From Desulforamulus ruminis DSM 2154 (GTDB lineage Bacteria; Bacillota; Desulfotomaculia; Desulfotomaculales; Desulfotomaculaceae): DNA of 64,000 nt. The DNA is taken from the NCBI RefSeq assembly GCF_000215085.1, contig NC_015589.1:1488001-1552000 (forward strand), read 5' to 3'. Of this stretch, positions 27,088 through 35,202 are shown piece by piece. The position numbers and the translations under genes were made by a program. Position 1 is the stretch's first letter; each line of letters begins with the position of its first letter. Below the pieces are notes generated by a model. That model was given only the letters and a program-made list of their open reading frames with translations. It did not search any database and had not been told where the DNA came from.

Positions 27088-27834
27088 ATGAATAAAAGTG
27101 ATGTAAGAAGATTACTTGAGTCTGTAAAGGATGGCCGGATGGGCATAGAAGAGGCCTCAAAACAAATAGAGGATTTACCCTATAAAGACTTAGGTTTTGC
27201 TAAAGTCGACAACCATCGGGAGATCCGGGTTGGCTATCCGGAGGTCGTCTATTGTGCGGGAAAAACCGTCAAGCAAGTAAAAGACACCATTCAATTTATG
27301 CTTACCAAGGAGAATAACATTCTGGCTACCAGAGCCAATGAGGAGATGTATCAGGCCGTAAAAGAAATCTGTCCGGAGGCCGGGTACAATTCCCTGGGCA
27401 GAGTTATCACCATTAGAAAAAGGGAAGAACCTTTAACGGACAGCTATATTGCCATTGTTGCAGCAGGAACCTCCGACCTGCCGGTAGTGGAGGAAGCCGC
27501 CGAGACGGCAAGTTTATTGGGCAATCGAGTTGAGAAAATTGTTGATGTAGGGGTTGCCGGAATTCACAGGCTTTTTTCAAAAATGGAGGTCATTCGGGGG
27601 GCCAAAGTGGTGATTGTGGTTGCAGGAATGGAAGGAGCACTGGCCAGTGTGATCGGGGGTCTGGTGGATAAACCGGTCATCGCAGTGCCTACCAGTGTTG
27701 GGTATGGGGCAAACTTTGGGGGCCTTGCGGCCTTGTTATCCATGTTGAACAGTTGTGCCGGCGGGGTGAGTGTAGTCAACATCGATAATGGCTTTGGCGC
27801 GGCGTACAATGCTTCGATTATAAATAAGCTTTGA
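27088..27834 (+). CDS. larB: nickel pincer cofactor biosynthesis protein LarB
   Basis: About 248 residues. A LarB-specific N-terminal part is followed by a PurE/AIR-carboxylase-like domain (IAIVAAGTSDLPVVEEAAET, VIVVAGMEGALASVIGG, PTSVGYGANFGG). LarB carboxylates and hydrolyses nicotinic acid adenine dinucleotide in the first step of NPN synthesis. ATG 27088 with GGAGG at 27077-27081 is the real start; the frame upstream is inside the ATP-grasp gene. It is 34 bp behind that gene, in the same operon. Confidence 0.92.
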   Translation: MNKSDVRRLLESVKDGRMGIEEASKQIEDLPYKDLGFAKVDNHREIRVGYPEVVYCAGKTVKQVKDTIQFMLTKENNILATRANEEMYQAVKEICPEAGYNSLGRVITIRKREEPLTDSYIAIVAAGTSDLPVVEEAAETASLLGNRVEKIVDVGVAGIHRLFSKMEVIRGAKVVIVVAGMEGALASVIGGLVDKPVIAVPTSVGYGANFGGLAALLSMLNSCAGGVSVVNIDNGFGAAYNASIINKL

Positions 27835-27865
27835 TTATAAGTTGAAAAGTATGGAGGATAAATCG

Positions 27866-28504
27866 ATGGAAGTAAAAAAATGGCATAATGCAGCACTGGG
27901 TCAAAAGATTGTGGAGACTTTAATAAAAAATGAATTTGACGCCGTGTATTTATCAACGGTAAAGGAAGCCGCGGATTTTATTATGAAGCATGTGCAACCG
28001 GAATCCACCGTAGGCTTTGGCGGTTCTATGACCATACGAAATATGGGCATCCAGGATAAGGTAAAAGCGGTTGGCGGCAAAGTGCTGGATCATGGCGCAC
28101 CCGGTCTTAGCCGGGAGGAAGTGGTGGCTGTGGCCAGGAAAGAAATGCTAAGTGATTTGTATTTATGCAGCAGCAATGCAATTACGCTGGATGGGGCGCT
28201 GGTAAATATAGACGGCATGGGAAACAGAATCGCCGCCATGAATTTTGGCCCAAAAAAGGTAATCGTGGTAGTGAGTGTTGATAAAGTATGTAAGGATGAA
28301 GCGGCCGCCTTTGACAGATTGGAAACAATCGCCGCTCCTATGAATAATAAAAGACTGGAAACTTCCAACCCATGTATAAAAACAGGTATATGCGCTGATT
28401 GTCAGGGCAAAACCAGAATCTGCAGAATGTATTCCGTAACGAGAAAAAAACCTATGGCTACGGATATTACGGTGGTGGTTGTGGGAGAGTCCTGTGGATT
28501 CTAA
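27866..28504 (+). CDS. LUD-domain protein (LutC/YkgG-like)
   Basis: About 212 residues. It shows the LUD fold with VGFGGSMTIRNMG, the SSNAITLDGALVNIDGMGNR motif and a late cysteine cluster (NPCIKTGICADCQGKTRICR). LUD proteins belong to lactate utilisation complexes, although many stand alone. GGAGG 8 bases before ATG 27866 decides the start. It ends the larC-larB run, which hints at lactate or 2-hydroxyacid metabolism as the common theme. Confidence 0.85.
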   Translation: MEVKKWHNAALGQKIVETLIKNEFDAVYLSTVKEAADFIMKHVQPESTVGFGGSMTIRNMGIQDKVKAVGGKVLDHGAPGLSREEVVAVARKEMLSDLYLCSSNAITLDGALVNIDGMGNRIAAMNFGPKKVIVVVSVDKVCKDEAAAFDRLETIAAPMNNKRLETSNPCIKTGICADCQGKTRICRMYSVTRKKPMATDITVVVVGESCGF

Positions 28505-28662
28505 TCAACGAAACAAAAACTTAATGGAAACTTTCGTAGAAGAAGTTCTAAGCATCAGATTGGTAAATCCATCTGGGCCTTGGAACTTCATTTTTTTGCC
28601 CAGGAACCCGGTCAAGGGAAAAAACAATGGCGGTTGCGATGGGGTTCAATAGTAATTGCTTT

Positions 28663-28705
28663 AGTCAACAATATTAGTTGACTTTGTCAAATAAAATAAT
28701 ATAAT
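28663..28705 (+). promoter_or_regulatory. promoter with overlapping dyad for the MarR-GNAT gene
   Basis: TTGACT (28678-28683) and TATAAT (28700-28705) are spaced by 16 bp. A 7-bp perfect dyad, AGTCAAC (28663-28669) and GTTGACT (28677-28683), covers the -35 box. It is a good autoregulatory operator for the MarR half of the product. Confidence 0.6.
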
Positions 28706-28736
28706 AAAGTTATGTTGCAATGATAGGAGGAGCAAG

Positions 28737-29675
28737 ATGAATTCAATCTATAATCCCTTTATTCACGGCGTGCGAAGATTTAATCGCTTCTACACCAATA
28801 TTTTGGGGCTTTTGGATCAGCATATGCTGAACAGTGAATTTTCCTTGGCCGAAGCCCGTGTATTGTACGAAATTGGACACACAAAGAATTGTACTGCCAA
28901 AAGGCTGATTGAGGAACTAAAGATTGATCCGGGCTATCTAAGCAGGATGATCAAAGGTTTTGAAAAAAAGGGCCTTACCTATCGGGTACAATCCACCGAG
29001 GATGGCCGGCTGTATTATCTTTATCTGACCGATAAAGGAAAGGATACACTGGCCGGACTGGATGAACTCTCCGATAGCCAGATTGATCAAATGATGAGCT
29101 GCCTGCCGGCGCAAGAGCAAAAAAGGGTTGTGGAGAGTATGAAAAGCATTGAGCAAGTCTTATCCCAAGACCCGGTGCTGTCAGGGGAACGGGTTCACAT
29201 CCGGCGTGGGCTTAGGCCGGGAGACGTGGGGATTTTAATTCATCTGCACGGCTGGATTTATGATCAAGAATGCGGATACAACCATGGATTTGAAGGCTAT
29301 GTGTGTAAAACTTTTCATCAGTTTTTTGAAAATTACAGCCCGGATAAGGATCAATTTTGGTTTGTAGAAGTGAATGGCAAAATGGTGGGCGCCATTGCCG
29401 TTGTGGAACATTCACCTCAAAAAGCTCAATTGAGATGGTTTATCCTGCATCCGCAATTCCGGGGCAGAGGTTTTGGCCGTGACTTGTTCACAGAAGCCAT
29501 GCAATACTGCCGGGAGAGAGGTTACCGGAAAGTGTTTCTGGAGACCACCGAAGACCAAGAAACAGCCATTAAGATGTATATGAAAGCAGGATTCAGAAAA
29601 GTGGCGGAGCATAAAAGTAATGCCTGGGGAAAGGATTTAATTGAGCAGACCTATGAATTAAATTTACCGATATGA
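28737..29675 (+). CDS. MarR-GNAT fusion protein
   Basis: A 312-residue fusion. The first ~145 residues are a MarR winged helix (TAKRLIEELKIDPGYLSRMIKGFEKKG and wing STEDGRLYYLYLT). From about residue 155 an acetyltransferase of the GNAT fold follows, with the acetyl-CoA loop HPQFRGRGFGRDLF. It starts 6 bases after AGGAGG. Such fusions couple a regulator to an acetyltransferase; the substrate and ligand are not known. A dyad overlaps its -35 box. Confidence 0.88.
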   Translation: MNSIYNPFIHGVRRFNRFYTNILGLLDQHMLNSEFSLAEARVLYEIGHTKNCTAKRLIEELKIDPGYLSRMIKGFEKKGLTYRVQSTEDGRLYYLYLTDKGKDTLAGLDELSDSQIDQMMSCLPAQEQKRVVESMKSIEQVLSQDPVLSGERVHIRRGLRPGDVGILIHLHGWIYDQECGYNHGFEGYVCKTFHQFFENYSPDKDQFWFVEVNGKMVGAIAVVEHSPQKAQLRWFILHPQFRGRGFGRDLFTEAMQYCRERGYRKVFLETTEDQETAIKMYMKAGFRKVAEHKSNAWGKDLIEQTYELNLPI

Positions 29676-29921
29676 CTTTGGGGCGGTGAGTTTTATTATG
29701 CTTTAGCAAGTTTCAGGCGGAAGTGACAGGTTTCGGCTTGTATGCTAAAATGAAAAGAATGGGAAATGGAAATTTGAGATATAGATTATTTTTGGTATTA
29801 CTTGGAAGCATACTGAAAACGATAAATTAATTGCAGGACTGATAGGAACTTACTATAAGCATTTCCTTTTCCTAATTTTTCTCTGATTTTGTGGTACAAT
29901 AAAATAAATTTTTAAACCGTT

Positions 29922-30146
29922 GATTAAGAGTAGTAGCCATTACAGCGATTTTCAGAGAGCCGTCGTTTGGTGTGAGTACGGTATTTCAAGTTTTGGCGAA
30001 TGGACTTTGAGGGCAACCCGAAAGGTAATACTTAGTAGGCGTTGACGGAAGGCCCTGACCGTAACACAGGGAGCGCATGATGGTGCGTACTCATTAGGTG
30101 GCCTGCAGAATTTACTTCTGTCCTTTTGGGGACAGAAGTTTTTTGT
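29922..30146 (+). ncRNA. T-box leader, tryptophan-specific
   Basis: The leader has a stem I start (AGAGTAGTAG), the CAGAGAGCCG block, and a candidate specifier codon TGG at 30001-30003 in the context GAATGGACT. An AGGTGGC block near 30095-30102 offers TGGC to pair with the GCCA end of tRNA-Trp. It ends in a strong terminator (arms 30114-30123 and 30130-30139, then six T). Uncharged tRNA-Trp should favour read-through into trpS. The T-box itself is diverged from the usual GGTGGTACCGCG. Confidence 0.85.
30114..30146 (+). terminator. terminator of the T-box leader
   Basis: A 10-bp perfect stem with a 6-base loop followed by TTTTTT. It is the conditional terminator of the tryptophan T-box. Confidence 0.9.
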
Positions 30147-30166
30147 TTATAAAGGAGATGGTTTCT

Positions 30167-30187
30167 ATGAGTAATGGTTGGTGGTGA
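30167..30187 (+). CDS. tryptophan-rich leader peptide MSNGWW
   Basis: A six-codon frame (ATG AGT AAT GGT TGG TGG TGA) follows AAAGGAGATG with nine bases of spacing. It lies after the T-box terminator and 30 bp before the trpS start. Two consecutive Trp codons right before the stop are very unlikely in random DNA this close to trpS. A similar short leader with Trp codons controls anti-TRAP in Bacillus subtilis. Ribosome position here may control translation of trpS. Confidence 0.7.
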   Translation: MSNGWW

Positions 30188-30217
30188 ACAAAAAATATAT
30201 GTGAAAGGACTTTTATC

Positions 30218-31201
30218 ATGAAAAAGCGTATTTTAACTGGTGATAGAACCACCGGAAAGCTTCATTTAGGACATTTTATAGGCAGTTTACAAAATCGAGT
30301 AAAACTCCAAGATGAATATGATACCCTCATTCTTCTTGCGGATGTGCAGGCATTAACTACTCATTTTAGTAATCCACAACTTATTAATGCCAGTATTTAT
30401 GATGTTGCCATTGATAATCTTTCCGTTGGACTCAACCCCGAAAAAGTTACTTTTGTTCAGCAATCACAAGTTTCTGCCATTGCCGAACTTACAGTTTTTT
30501 ATTCTATGCTTGTTTCTGTTAATTCTCTAAGGCATAATCCAACAATAAAAACTGAGGCAAAACAGTATGGCTACGATGATTTGACATATGGATTTTTGGG
30601 ATATCCTGTCAGTCAAGCAGCAGATATAACTTTCTGTAATGCGGACCTTGTCCCTGTGGGAGATGATCAGTTGCCCCACATGGAGCAAGCAAGAAAAATT
30701 GTTCGGAGATTCAATGATCTTTATGGTGAAACCATAAAGGTTCCCAAAGAACTTTTAAGTGATACTCCCCGTCTTCCCGGAATTGATGGGAATAGCAAAA
30801 TGGGTAAAAGTTTAGGCAATGCAATTTATTTATCAGATGATAAAGATACTGTTATTGCCAAAATTAAATCTGCCTTAACAGATAAAAACAGAATTGCCAT
30901 TTCCGACCAAGGTAATCCGGATATTTGCACAGTTAGCCTATACCATAATGCCTTTAACTGCGAAGAATATCCTAATATATGCGATATGTGCAGAAAGGCA
31001 AAGATTGGATGTGTTGCTTGTAAAAAGGCACTTTATACTAAGCTTAATGCTATTCTTAATCCTTTTCGTGAGAGAAGGGCATATTATGAGCACCACAAAA
31101 GTGAAGTCAGAGATATAATCGTAAGTGGAACCAACCGAGCAAACGCAATTGGTTTGGATACCATGTTAAAAGTAAAAGAATCAATGAAAATATCTATTTA
31201 G
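30218..31201 (+). CDS. trpS: tryptophanyl-tRNA synthetase
   Basis: A 327-residue class I synthetase charging tRNA-Trp. The HIGH-type motif is LHLGHFIGS (near residue 16) and the KMSKS-type motif is KMGKSLGN (near residue 193). A Cys-rich CDMCRKAKIGCVACKK segment near residue 250 is found in one branch of bacterial TrpRS. It is preceded by a T-box and by a Trp leader peptide. T-box control suggests it is induced on tryptophan starvation, or is a second copy; only one is in this window. Confidence 0.94.
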   Translation: MKKRILTGDRTTGKLHLGHFIGSLQNRVKLQDEYDTLILLADVQALTTHFSNPQLINASIYDVAIDNLSVGLNPEKVTFVQQSQVSAIAELTVFYSMLVSVNSLRHNPTIKTEAKQYGYDDLTYGFLGYPVSQAADITFCNADLVPVGDDQLPHMEQARKIVRRFNDLYGETIKVPKELLSDTPRLPGIDGNSKMGKSLGNAIYLSDDKDTVIAKIKSALTDKNRIAISDQGNPDICTVSLYHNAFNCEEYPNICDMCRKAKIGCVACKKALYTKLNAILNPFRERRAYYEHHKSEVRDIIVSGTNRANAIGLDTMLKVKESMKISI

Positions 31202-31243
31202 CATGAAGGTTATGAGGATAATAATCTCGTTTTTATATCTGTA

Positions 31244-31315
31244 GCAAAGAAAGAGCAATCTCCGCCAGGGTATATAAACGGCTTCGCCGCCATGGCAGGA
31301 TTGCCCTTTCTTTGC
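31244..31315. repeat. large structured hairpin after trpS
   Basis: Outer arms of 17 bp (31244-31260 and 31299-31315) pair with one G-U. Inside, TCCGCCA pairs with TGGCAGGA-like sequence, and CGGCTTCGCCG forms a small inner hairpin. No U-run follows. It resembles an extragenic palindromic element or a small structured RNA more than a simple terminator. No second copy was noticed in this window. Confidence 0.55.
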
Positions 31316-31438
31316 CTTTGGGCGGTCATGACTTTGCACAGGTAGAAATAAGTGGTTATAATTACCTATAACAGATGGATAAGGAAACCAGCCTAACATT
31401 TATAGCAAATTAATCTTGGGCCAAAAGGGAGTGAAACA

Positions 31439-31906
31439 ATGTTTAAAGAAATGAGAAGAATGGACAAGCAACTGACGGAGGAAGAGAATATTGGCATTCT
31501 GCAGAAAGGGGAGTATGGGATTTTATCCACCATCAGTACCAATGGATACCCCTACTCAGTGCCTTTAAATTATGTTTACCATAACGGTTCTATTTATTTT
31601 CATAGCGCCCCGGAGGGGCACAAACTGGAGAACATAGCCATAAACGATCGAATCAGTTTTTGTGTTGCCACGGATGTGGAATTGCTGCCCCAGAAGTTTG
31701 ATAGCAAATATAAAAGTGTTATTTTGTTTGGCCGGGCTTCTTTGGTGGTGGATGCCAAGGAACATGAAGCAGCCCTGGTGGCGCTGGTGAAAAAATATTC
31801 CCCTCAGTACTTGGAAGCAGGAAGGGAATATATCGCCAGGGCCCAGGGCCAGGCTCGAATTGTAAAAATAACCATTGAACATCTCACAGGAAAAGCGGAG
31901 AAATAA
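31439..31906 (+). CDS. pyridoxamine 5'-phosphate oxidase-like FMN-binding protein
   Basis: A 155-residue split-barrel flavoprotein of the NimA/PNPOx-like group. The typical start of the barrel is GEYGILSTISTNGYPYSVPLNYVYHNGSIYFHSAPEGHK, read here in short pieces, with the HK pair used by nitroimidazole reductases. AAGGGAGTG stands 8 bases before the ATG. The role is probably flavin-dependent reduction of an unknown small molecule. It is convergent with tlp. Confidence 0.85.
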   Translation: MFKEMRRMDKQLTEEENIGILQKGEYGILSTISTNGYPYSVPLNYVYHNGSIYFHSAPEGHKLENIAINDRISFCVATDVELLPQKFDSKYKSVILFGRASLVVDAKEHEAALVALVKKYSPQYLEAGREYIARAQGQARIVKITIEHLTGKAEK

Positions 31907-31914
31907 AGATTGGC

Positions 31915-32142
31915 TTATTCGTAGCCGCGTTTTTTGTCCATGGCTTCATCGCGAATTTCTACCCGCATGGAATCAAGGGCTTCTTCTCTTCTATGGTTCT
32001 TTTCAGCTAAGATTTGTTTTTGTTTGGGATCATCGGTTAAAGACATGGTTTCCTCTGTACGCTCAATATTTTGGATGGTATGGTTGATATTGCGCTGTAT
32101 CTTTTCTACATTGTCCCTGCGATCATCGGCATGAGGTTTCAT
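31915..32142 (-). CDS. tlp: small acid-soluble spore protein Tlp
   Basis: A 75-residue, highly charged protein matching the Tlp family: KPHADDRRDNVEKIQ at the start, a middle NIERTEETMSL and KNHRREEALDSMR near the end. Tlp proteins are made in the forespore and stored in the spore core. GGGAG is 7 bases before the ATG. It is direct evidence that the organism forms endospores. Expression should depend on sigmaG; I could not verify such a promoter. Confidence 0.9.
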   Translation of the reverse strand: MKPHADDRRDNVEKIQRNINHTIQNIERTEETMSLTDDPKQKQILAEKNHRREEALDSMRVEIRDEAMDKKRGYE

Positions 32143-32291
32143 AACTAGTCTCCCTTCGGTTTACTTGGTTTTCATGGTTTAGTATTTTGAAATAAAAAGG
32201 GTTTTATTCAATACAAGATCATTTAGAATAAAAAGGAATGTGAAATACAACAAGCCTTTTATAAAATCAATGCTGGGGAAAGGAAGCCAAA

Positions 32292-32654
32292 ATGAAGTAT
32301 GCGTGGGTGGATGCCTATTGTCTTGCCAAAAAAGGAGTGCAAAAGGATTATAAAGTTGAGTGGGAAGCAACGAGATATATGATTAGAGGGAAAATGTTTG
32401 CCCTGCAGGGCGGAGACAAAGAAGGCAAGGCTATTATTACCCTTAAACTGGAGCCCATGATGGGTGAACTGTTGCGAAATCAATATGAGGATATTGTGTC
32501 GGGTTATTATATGAATAAAGAACACTGGAATTCTCTGTACTTAGATGGGAACGTTCCCGATGGGGTTTTAAGGGATATGCTGGATAAATCCTATCAACTT
32601 GTATTCCATTCGCTGCCCAAAAAGGTTCAGCGGGAAATAAACGGACCAGAATAA
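32292..32654 (+). CDS. MmcQ/YjbR-family protein
   Basis: A 120-residue protein of the MmcQ/YjbR fold. Recognisable parts are the opening AYCLAKKGV, WEATRYMIRGKMFAL, TLKLEP and HWNSLYLDGNVPDGVLRDMLDKSYQLV. The family has a double-wing fold related to DNA-binding domains, but its function is not settled. AAAGGAAG lies before the ATG. It stands alone between tlp and the pirin gene. Confidence 0.85.
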   Translation: MKYAWVDAYCLAKKGVQKDYKVEWEATRYMIRGKMFALQGGDKEGKAIITLKLEPMMGELLRNQYEDIVSGYYMNKEHWNSLYLDGNVPDGVLRDMLDKSYQLVFHSLPKKVQREINGPE

Positions 32655-32711
32655 CCGGCAATAATTTAGAAGTTTAAGTCAATATTTGCAGGGAAGAAAG
32701 GAGTAATCAGC

Positions 32712-33563
32712 ATGGCTATAAGAGAAATACGTAAGGTTTTGACCGGCCAAATCCAGTATGACGGCGCAGGGGTGAAATTGGTGCGGGTGATCGGGCGTGA
32801 CGATGTTTATGATTTTGATCCTTTTTTAATGCTGGATGCTTTTGATTCCCATGACCCTGCAGATTATATCAAAGGTTTTCCCTGGCACCCGCACAGGGGC
32901 ATTGAAACGGTGACCTATTTGATTCGTGGAAAGATTGAGCACGGCGACAGTTTGGGCAATAAAGGAAATATTTTGGACGGAGAGTGTCAGTGGATGACGG
33001 CGGGCAGCGGCATTCTCCATCAGGAAATGCCCCAGGCTGCCGAAAGAATGCTGGGGGTTCAACTCTGGCTGAACCTGCCCCGGCAGGATAAAATGACAGT
33101 ACCCCAGTATCGCGACCTTTCCGCAGCCAAGATACCGAAAATTCAAGAAGAAAACGCTACCGTGGGGGTCATTTCCGGTCACTATCAAAAAACCTCCGGA
33201 GCAATCCAGGGAGATTACGTGAAGACCTTGTTTTTGGATGTTGCCGTTCAGGCGGGAGCCTCCTGGCGGATGGCAACGGAAAAGGATTGGACGTTGTTTA
33301 TTTATATCCTGGAAGGAGAAGGGGCTTTTGATGCTGAAGGCCGTCAAATGATTCCGGGTAAGAGTGCGGTGCTCTTTACCGAGGGGGAAGAAATCTTTGC
33401 CCAGTCGGCGGACAAAGAGCTTCGTTTCCTTGTGTTTGCCGGAAAGCCGCTGAAGGAGTCCATCGCTTGGGGCGGGCCAATTGTTATGAACACCCAGGAA
33501 GAGCTGCAGCAGGCTTTTAAAGAAATTAAGGAGGGTACCTTCATCCGGGAAAACAATCAATAA
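32712..33563 (+). CDS. pirin-family protein
   Basis: A 283-residue bicupin. The N-terminal cupin carries the metal-binding set HPHRGIETVTYLIRG...HGDS and later E in HQEMPQ. The PFLMLDAFDSH motif near residue 37 is diagnostic. Bacterial pirins act as quercetin dioxygenases or as partners of metabolic enzymes. AAAGGAG is 9 bases before the ATG. A terminator follows at 33596-33638. Confidence 0.9.
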   Translation: MAIREIRKVLTGQIQYDGAGVKLVRVIGRDDVYDFDPFLMLDAFDSHDPADYIKGFPWHPHRGIETVTYLIRGKIEHGDSLGNKGNILDGECQWMTAGSGILHQEMPQAAERMLGVQLWLNLPRQDKMTVPQYRDLSAAKIPKIQEENATVGVISGHYQKTSGAIQGDYVKTLFLDVAVQAGASWRMATEKDWTLFIYILEGEGAFDAEGRQMIPGKSAVLFTEGEEIFAQSADKELRFLVFAGKPLKESIAWGGPIVMNTQEELQQAFKEIKEGTFIRENNQ

Positions 33564-33595
33564 AAAATGCTCGCATGTTCGTCGTTTTAAAGAGC

Positions 33596-33638
33596 AAAGA
33601 AGAAGCAAGGGGATGTTCCTCTTGCTTCTTCTTTTTGC
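33596..33638 (+). terminator. rho-independent terminator after the pirin gene
   Basis: A 14-bp perfect stem (33596-33609 with 33621-33634) with an 11-base loop, followed by TT after a T-rich stem end. Confidence 0.88.
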
Positions 33639-33728
33639 CAATAGCCCAGTGGGTATCCCTATTTATTATGGATTTTAATAAAAGCTCTGCCGGGGGATAC
33701 AATATTTTAGAGGAAAGGAGACGGGGAA

Positions 33729-34441
33729 TTGGATACTTATGTAATCATAACTTATCGTGTAATTTTTATTATGCTTTTGTTTTTAGTGGTGCATTGATCA
33801 CCGGACGCAGGCATATGGGGGAAATTCCTATTTTTGATTTTCTGGTTATTATTACTTTAGGCTCTGTTGTGGGGGCGGACATTTCTGAACCGGATATTGC
33901 CCATTGGCCCATTATCTATGCCATGCTCCTGATCATGCTGATGCAATATCTCTATGGCGTTCTAATTATAAAAAACAGAACCATCGGCAAGCTGCTTACC
34001 TTTGAGCCGGTTGTGGTAATTGAAAACGGGCAGTTTGTCAAGTCTAGCCTGCGCAAGTTGAAGTATAGCATGGACACGGTGCTGACCATGTTAAGGGAAA
34101 AGGATGTCTTTGACGTAAGTGAGGTGGAGTTTGCCATTATTGAATCTACCGGACAACTGAGCGTGCTTAAAAAATCCCAGTATCAGCCCCTTACCGCAAA
34201 GGAACTGAAAATTAATACGGATTACAAAGGGTTATCCATTCCTCTTATTGTGGAAGGAGAGATCTATGAACAGAATTTGCAAAATCTTCATTTAAGCAAG
34301 CAATGGCTGATGGAGCAACTCCATAAATCCAATTTGTATCATGAAAAGAATGTATTTTATGCGGCCATTAATACCGAGGGGAAACTTTATATCTCAAGGG
34401 GCATGGACAGCATAAAAGATATTCATAACATCCGGCACTAA
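33729..34441 (+). pseudogene. DUF421 (YetF-like) membrane protein with N-terminal frameshift
   Basis: A TTG at 33729 behind AAAGGAG starts a frame encoding MDTYVIITYRVIFIMLLFLV, a proper first membrane segment, which stops at TGA near 33795. The rest of the family protein (ALITGRRHMGE..., FDFLVIITLGS and the C-terminal DUF421 domain) continues in another frame to 34441. One missing base near 33785-33800 would join them. No slippery heptamer is in register. It is therefore a frameshifted gene or a sequence error; DUF421 proteins are membrane proteins of unknown role, some needed for spore features. Confidence 0.75.
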
Positions 34442-34469
34442 GACAATTTATAACCCCAAATAAGGATGA

Positions 34470-35120
34470 CCAGGGCAGAGACTTAAATTCAACAAGGGGC
34501 ATCTTGTCATCACCAGTACTGATTTGGATATCAGAAATCTAAGTCGAAACTTCCCTACAAAGGATATTAGTAACTATAAAATCAATAATTATTTAGTTAG
34601 AAATATTAGAAGGTAGCTTTAACCATAGCCCTGTAAATTGCGCCCATTGGTGATGAAAACTGCGATGTAAACGATGGCAGCAGTTTCAACCTGTTAGCCG
34701 GTGGCTCAACAATATTTACCCCCAGCGAACTAATGAAGTATGCACGAATCAGAGTATCATTTTTCTCCCCTGGGTGTTATAACGGTTACAGCCTCCGATC
34801 TAAATATCCGAAATCCCAAGGCTTTAGAAGATACCATAAGCATCACCGTACCTTCCGGAACGACCTATTTGTTGAAACATCGGTCAATATAGAGAAAACA
34901 GTTATTTTATAAGAAACAACGGTTCTTCCAGCATCACGGTTACGCTTCAAGTGGCGCCGGCAGATAATAACAATTATTATGTGGATAATTCAACTGGCAA
35001 AGTGTTTCGGCATCCAGTAATAACATTACGACCGTTACCGTACCCATGAAATTTGCAAGATTAAGGGTGGCGGCCTCAGACAGTACCAGTGCTGTTGCTT
35101 ATTATAATGGGCGTGCCTAG
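34470..35120 (+). pseudogene. decayed DUF6385-like repeat protein gene
   Basis: No frame is open here, but translated pieces in shifting frames are clearly protein-like: TDLDIRNLS, FTPSELMKYARIRV, VITVTASDLNIRNPK, then SSSITVTLQVAPADNNNYYV and VTVPMKFARLRVAASD before a TAG. The pairs TDLDIRNLS/SDLNIRNPK and FTPSELMKYARIRV/VTVPMKFARLRV show at least two copies of one domain. It resembles DUF6385-type domains of Desulfotomaculum-like bacteria. Several indels are needed to restore a frame, so the gene is dead. Confidence 0.65.
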
Positions 35121-35202
35121 CGCTGACGGCAATTTAAATACTTTTCCCGCCTCCGGACCATAATACTTTATAATATGGAATAATAGTTGGGAGGAATTGA
35201 GC

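Noticed and set aside
28690-28730. ATGTTGCAA before the MarR-GNAT gene as a third recombinase site
   Set aside because: Only half an arm matches; the centre and second arm of the 18348/19167 sites are missing.
32826-33641. 271-codon frame opposite the pirin gene
   Set aside because: The pirin frame is a clear family match over the same bases; the opposite frame has no sensible motifs.
33775-33800. Programmed frameshift in the DUF421 gene
   Set aside because: The G TTT TTA stretch is not a proper slippery heptamer in the needed frame and no pausing structure is evident.
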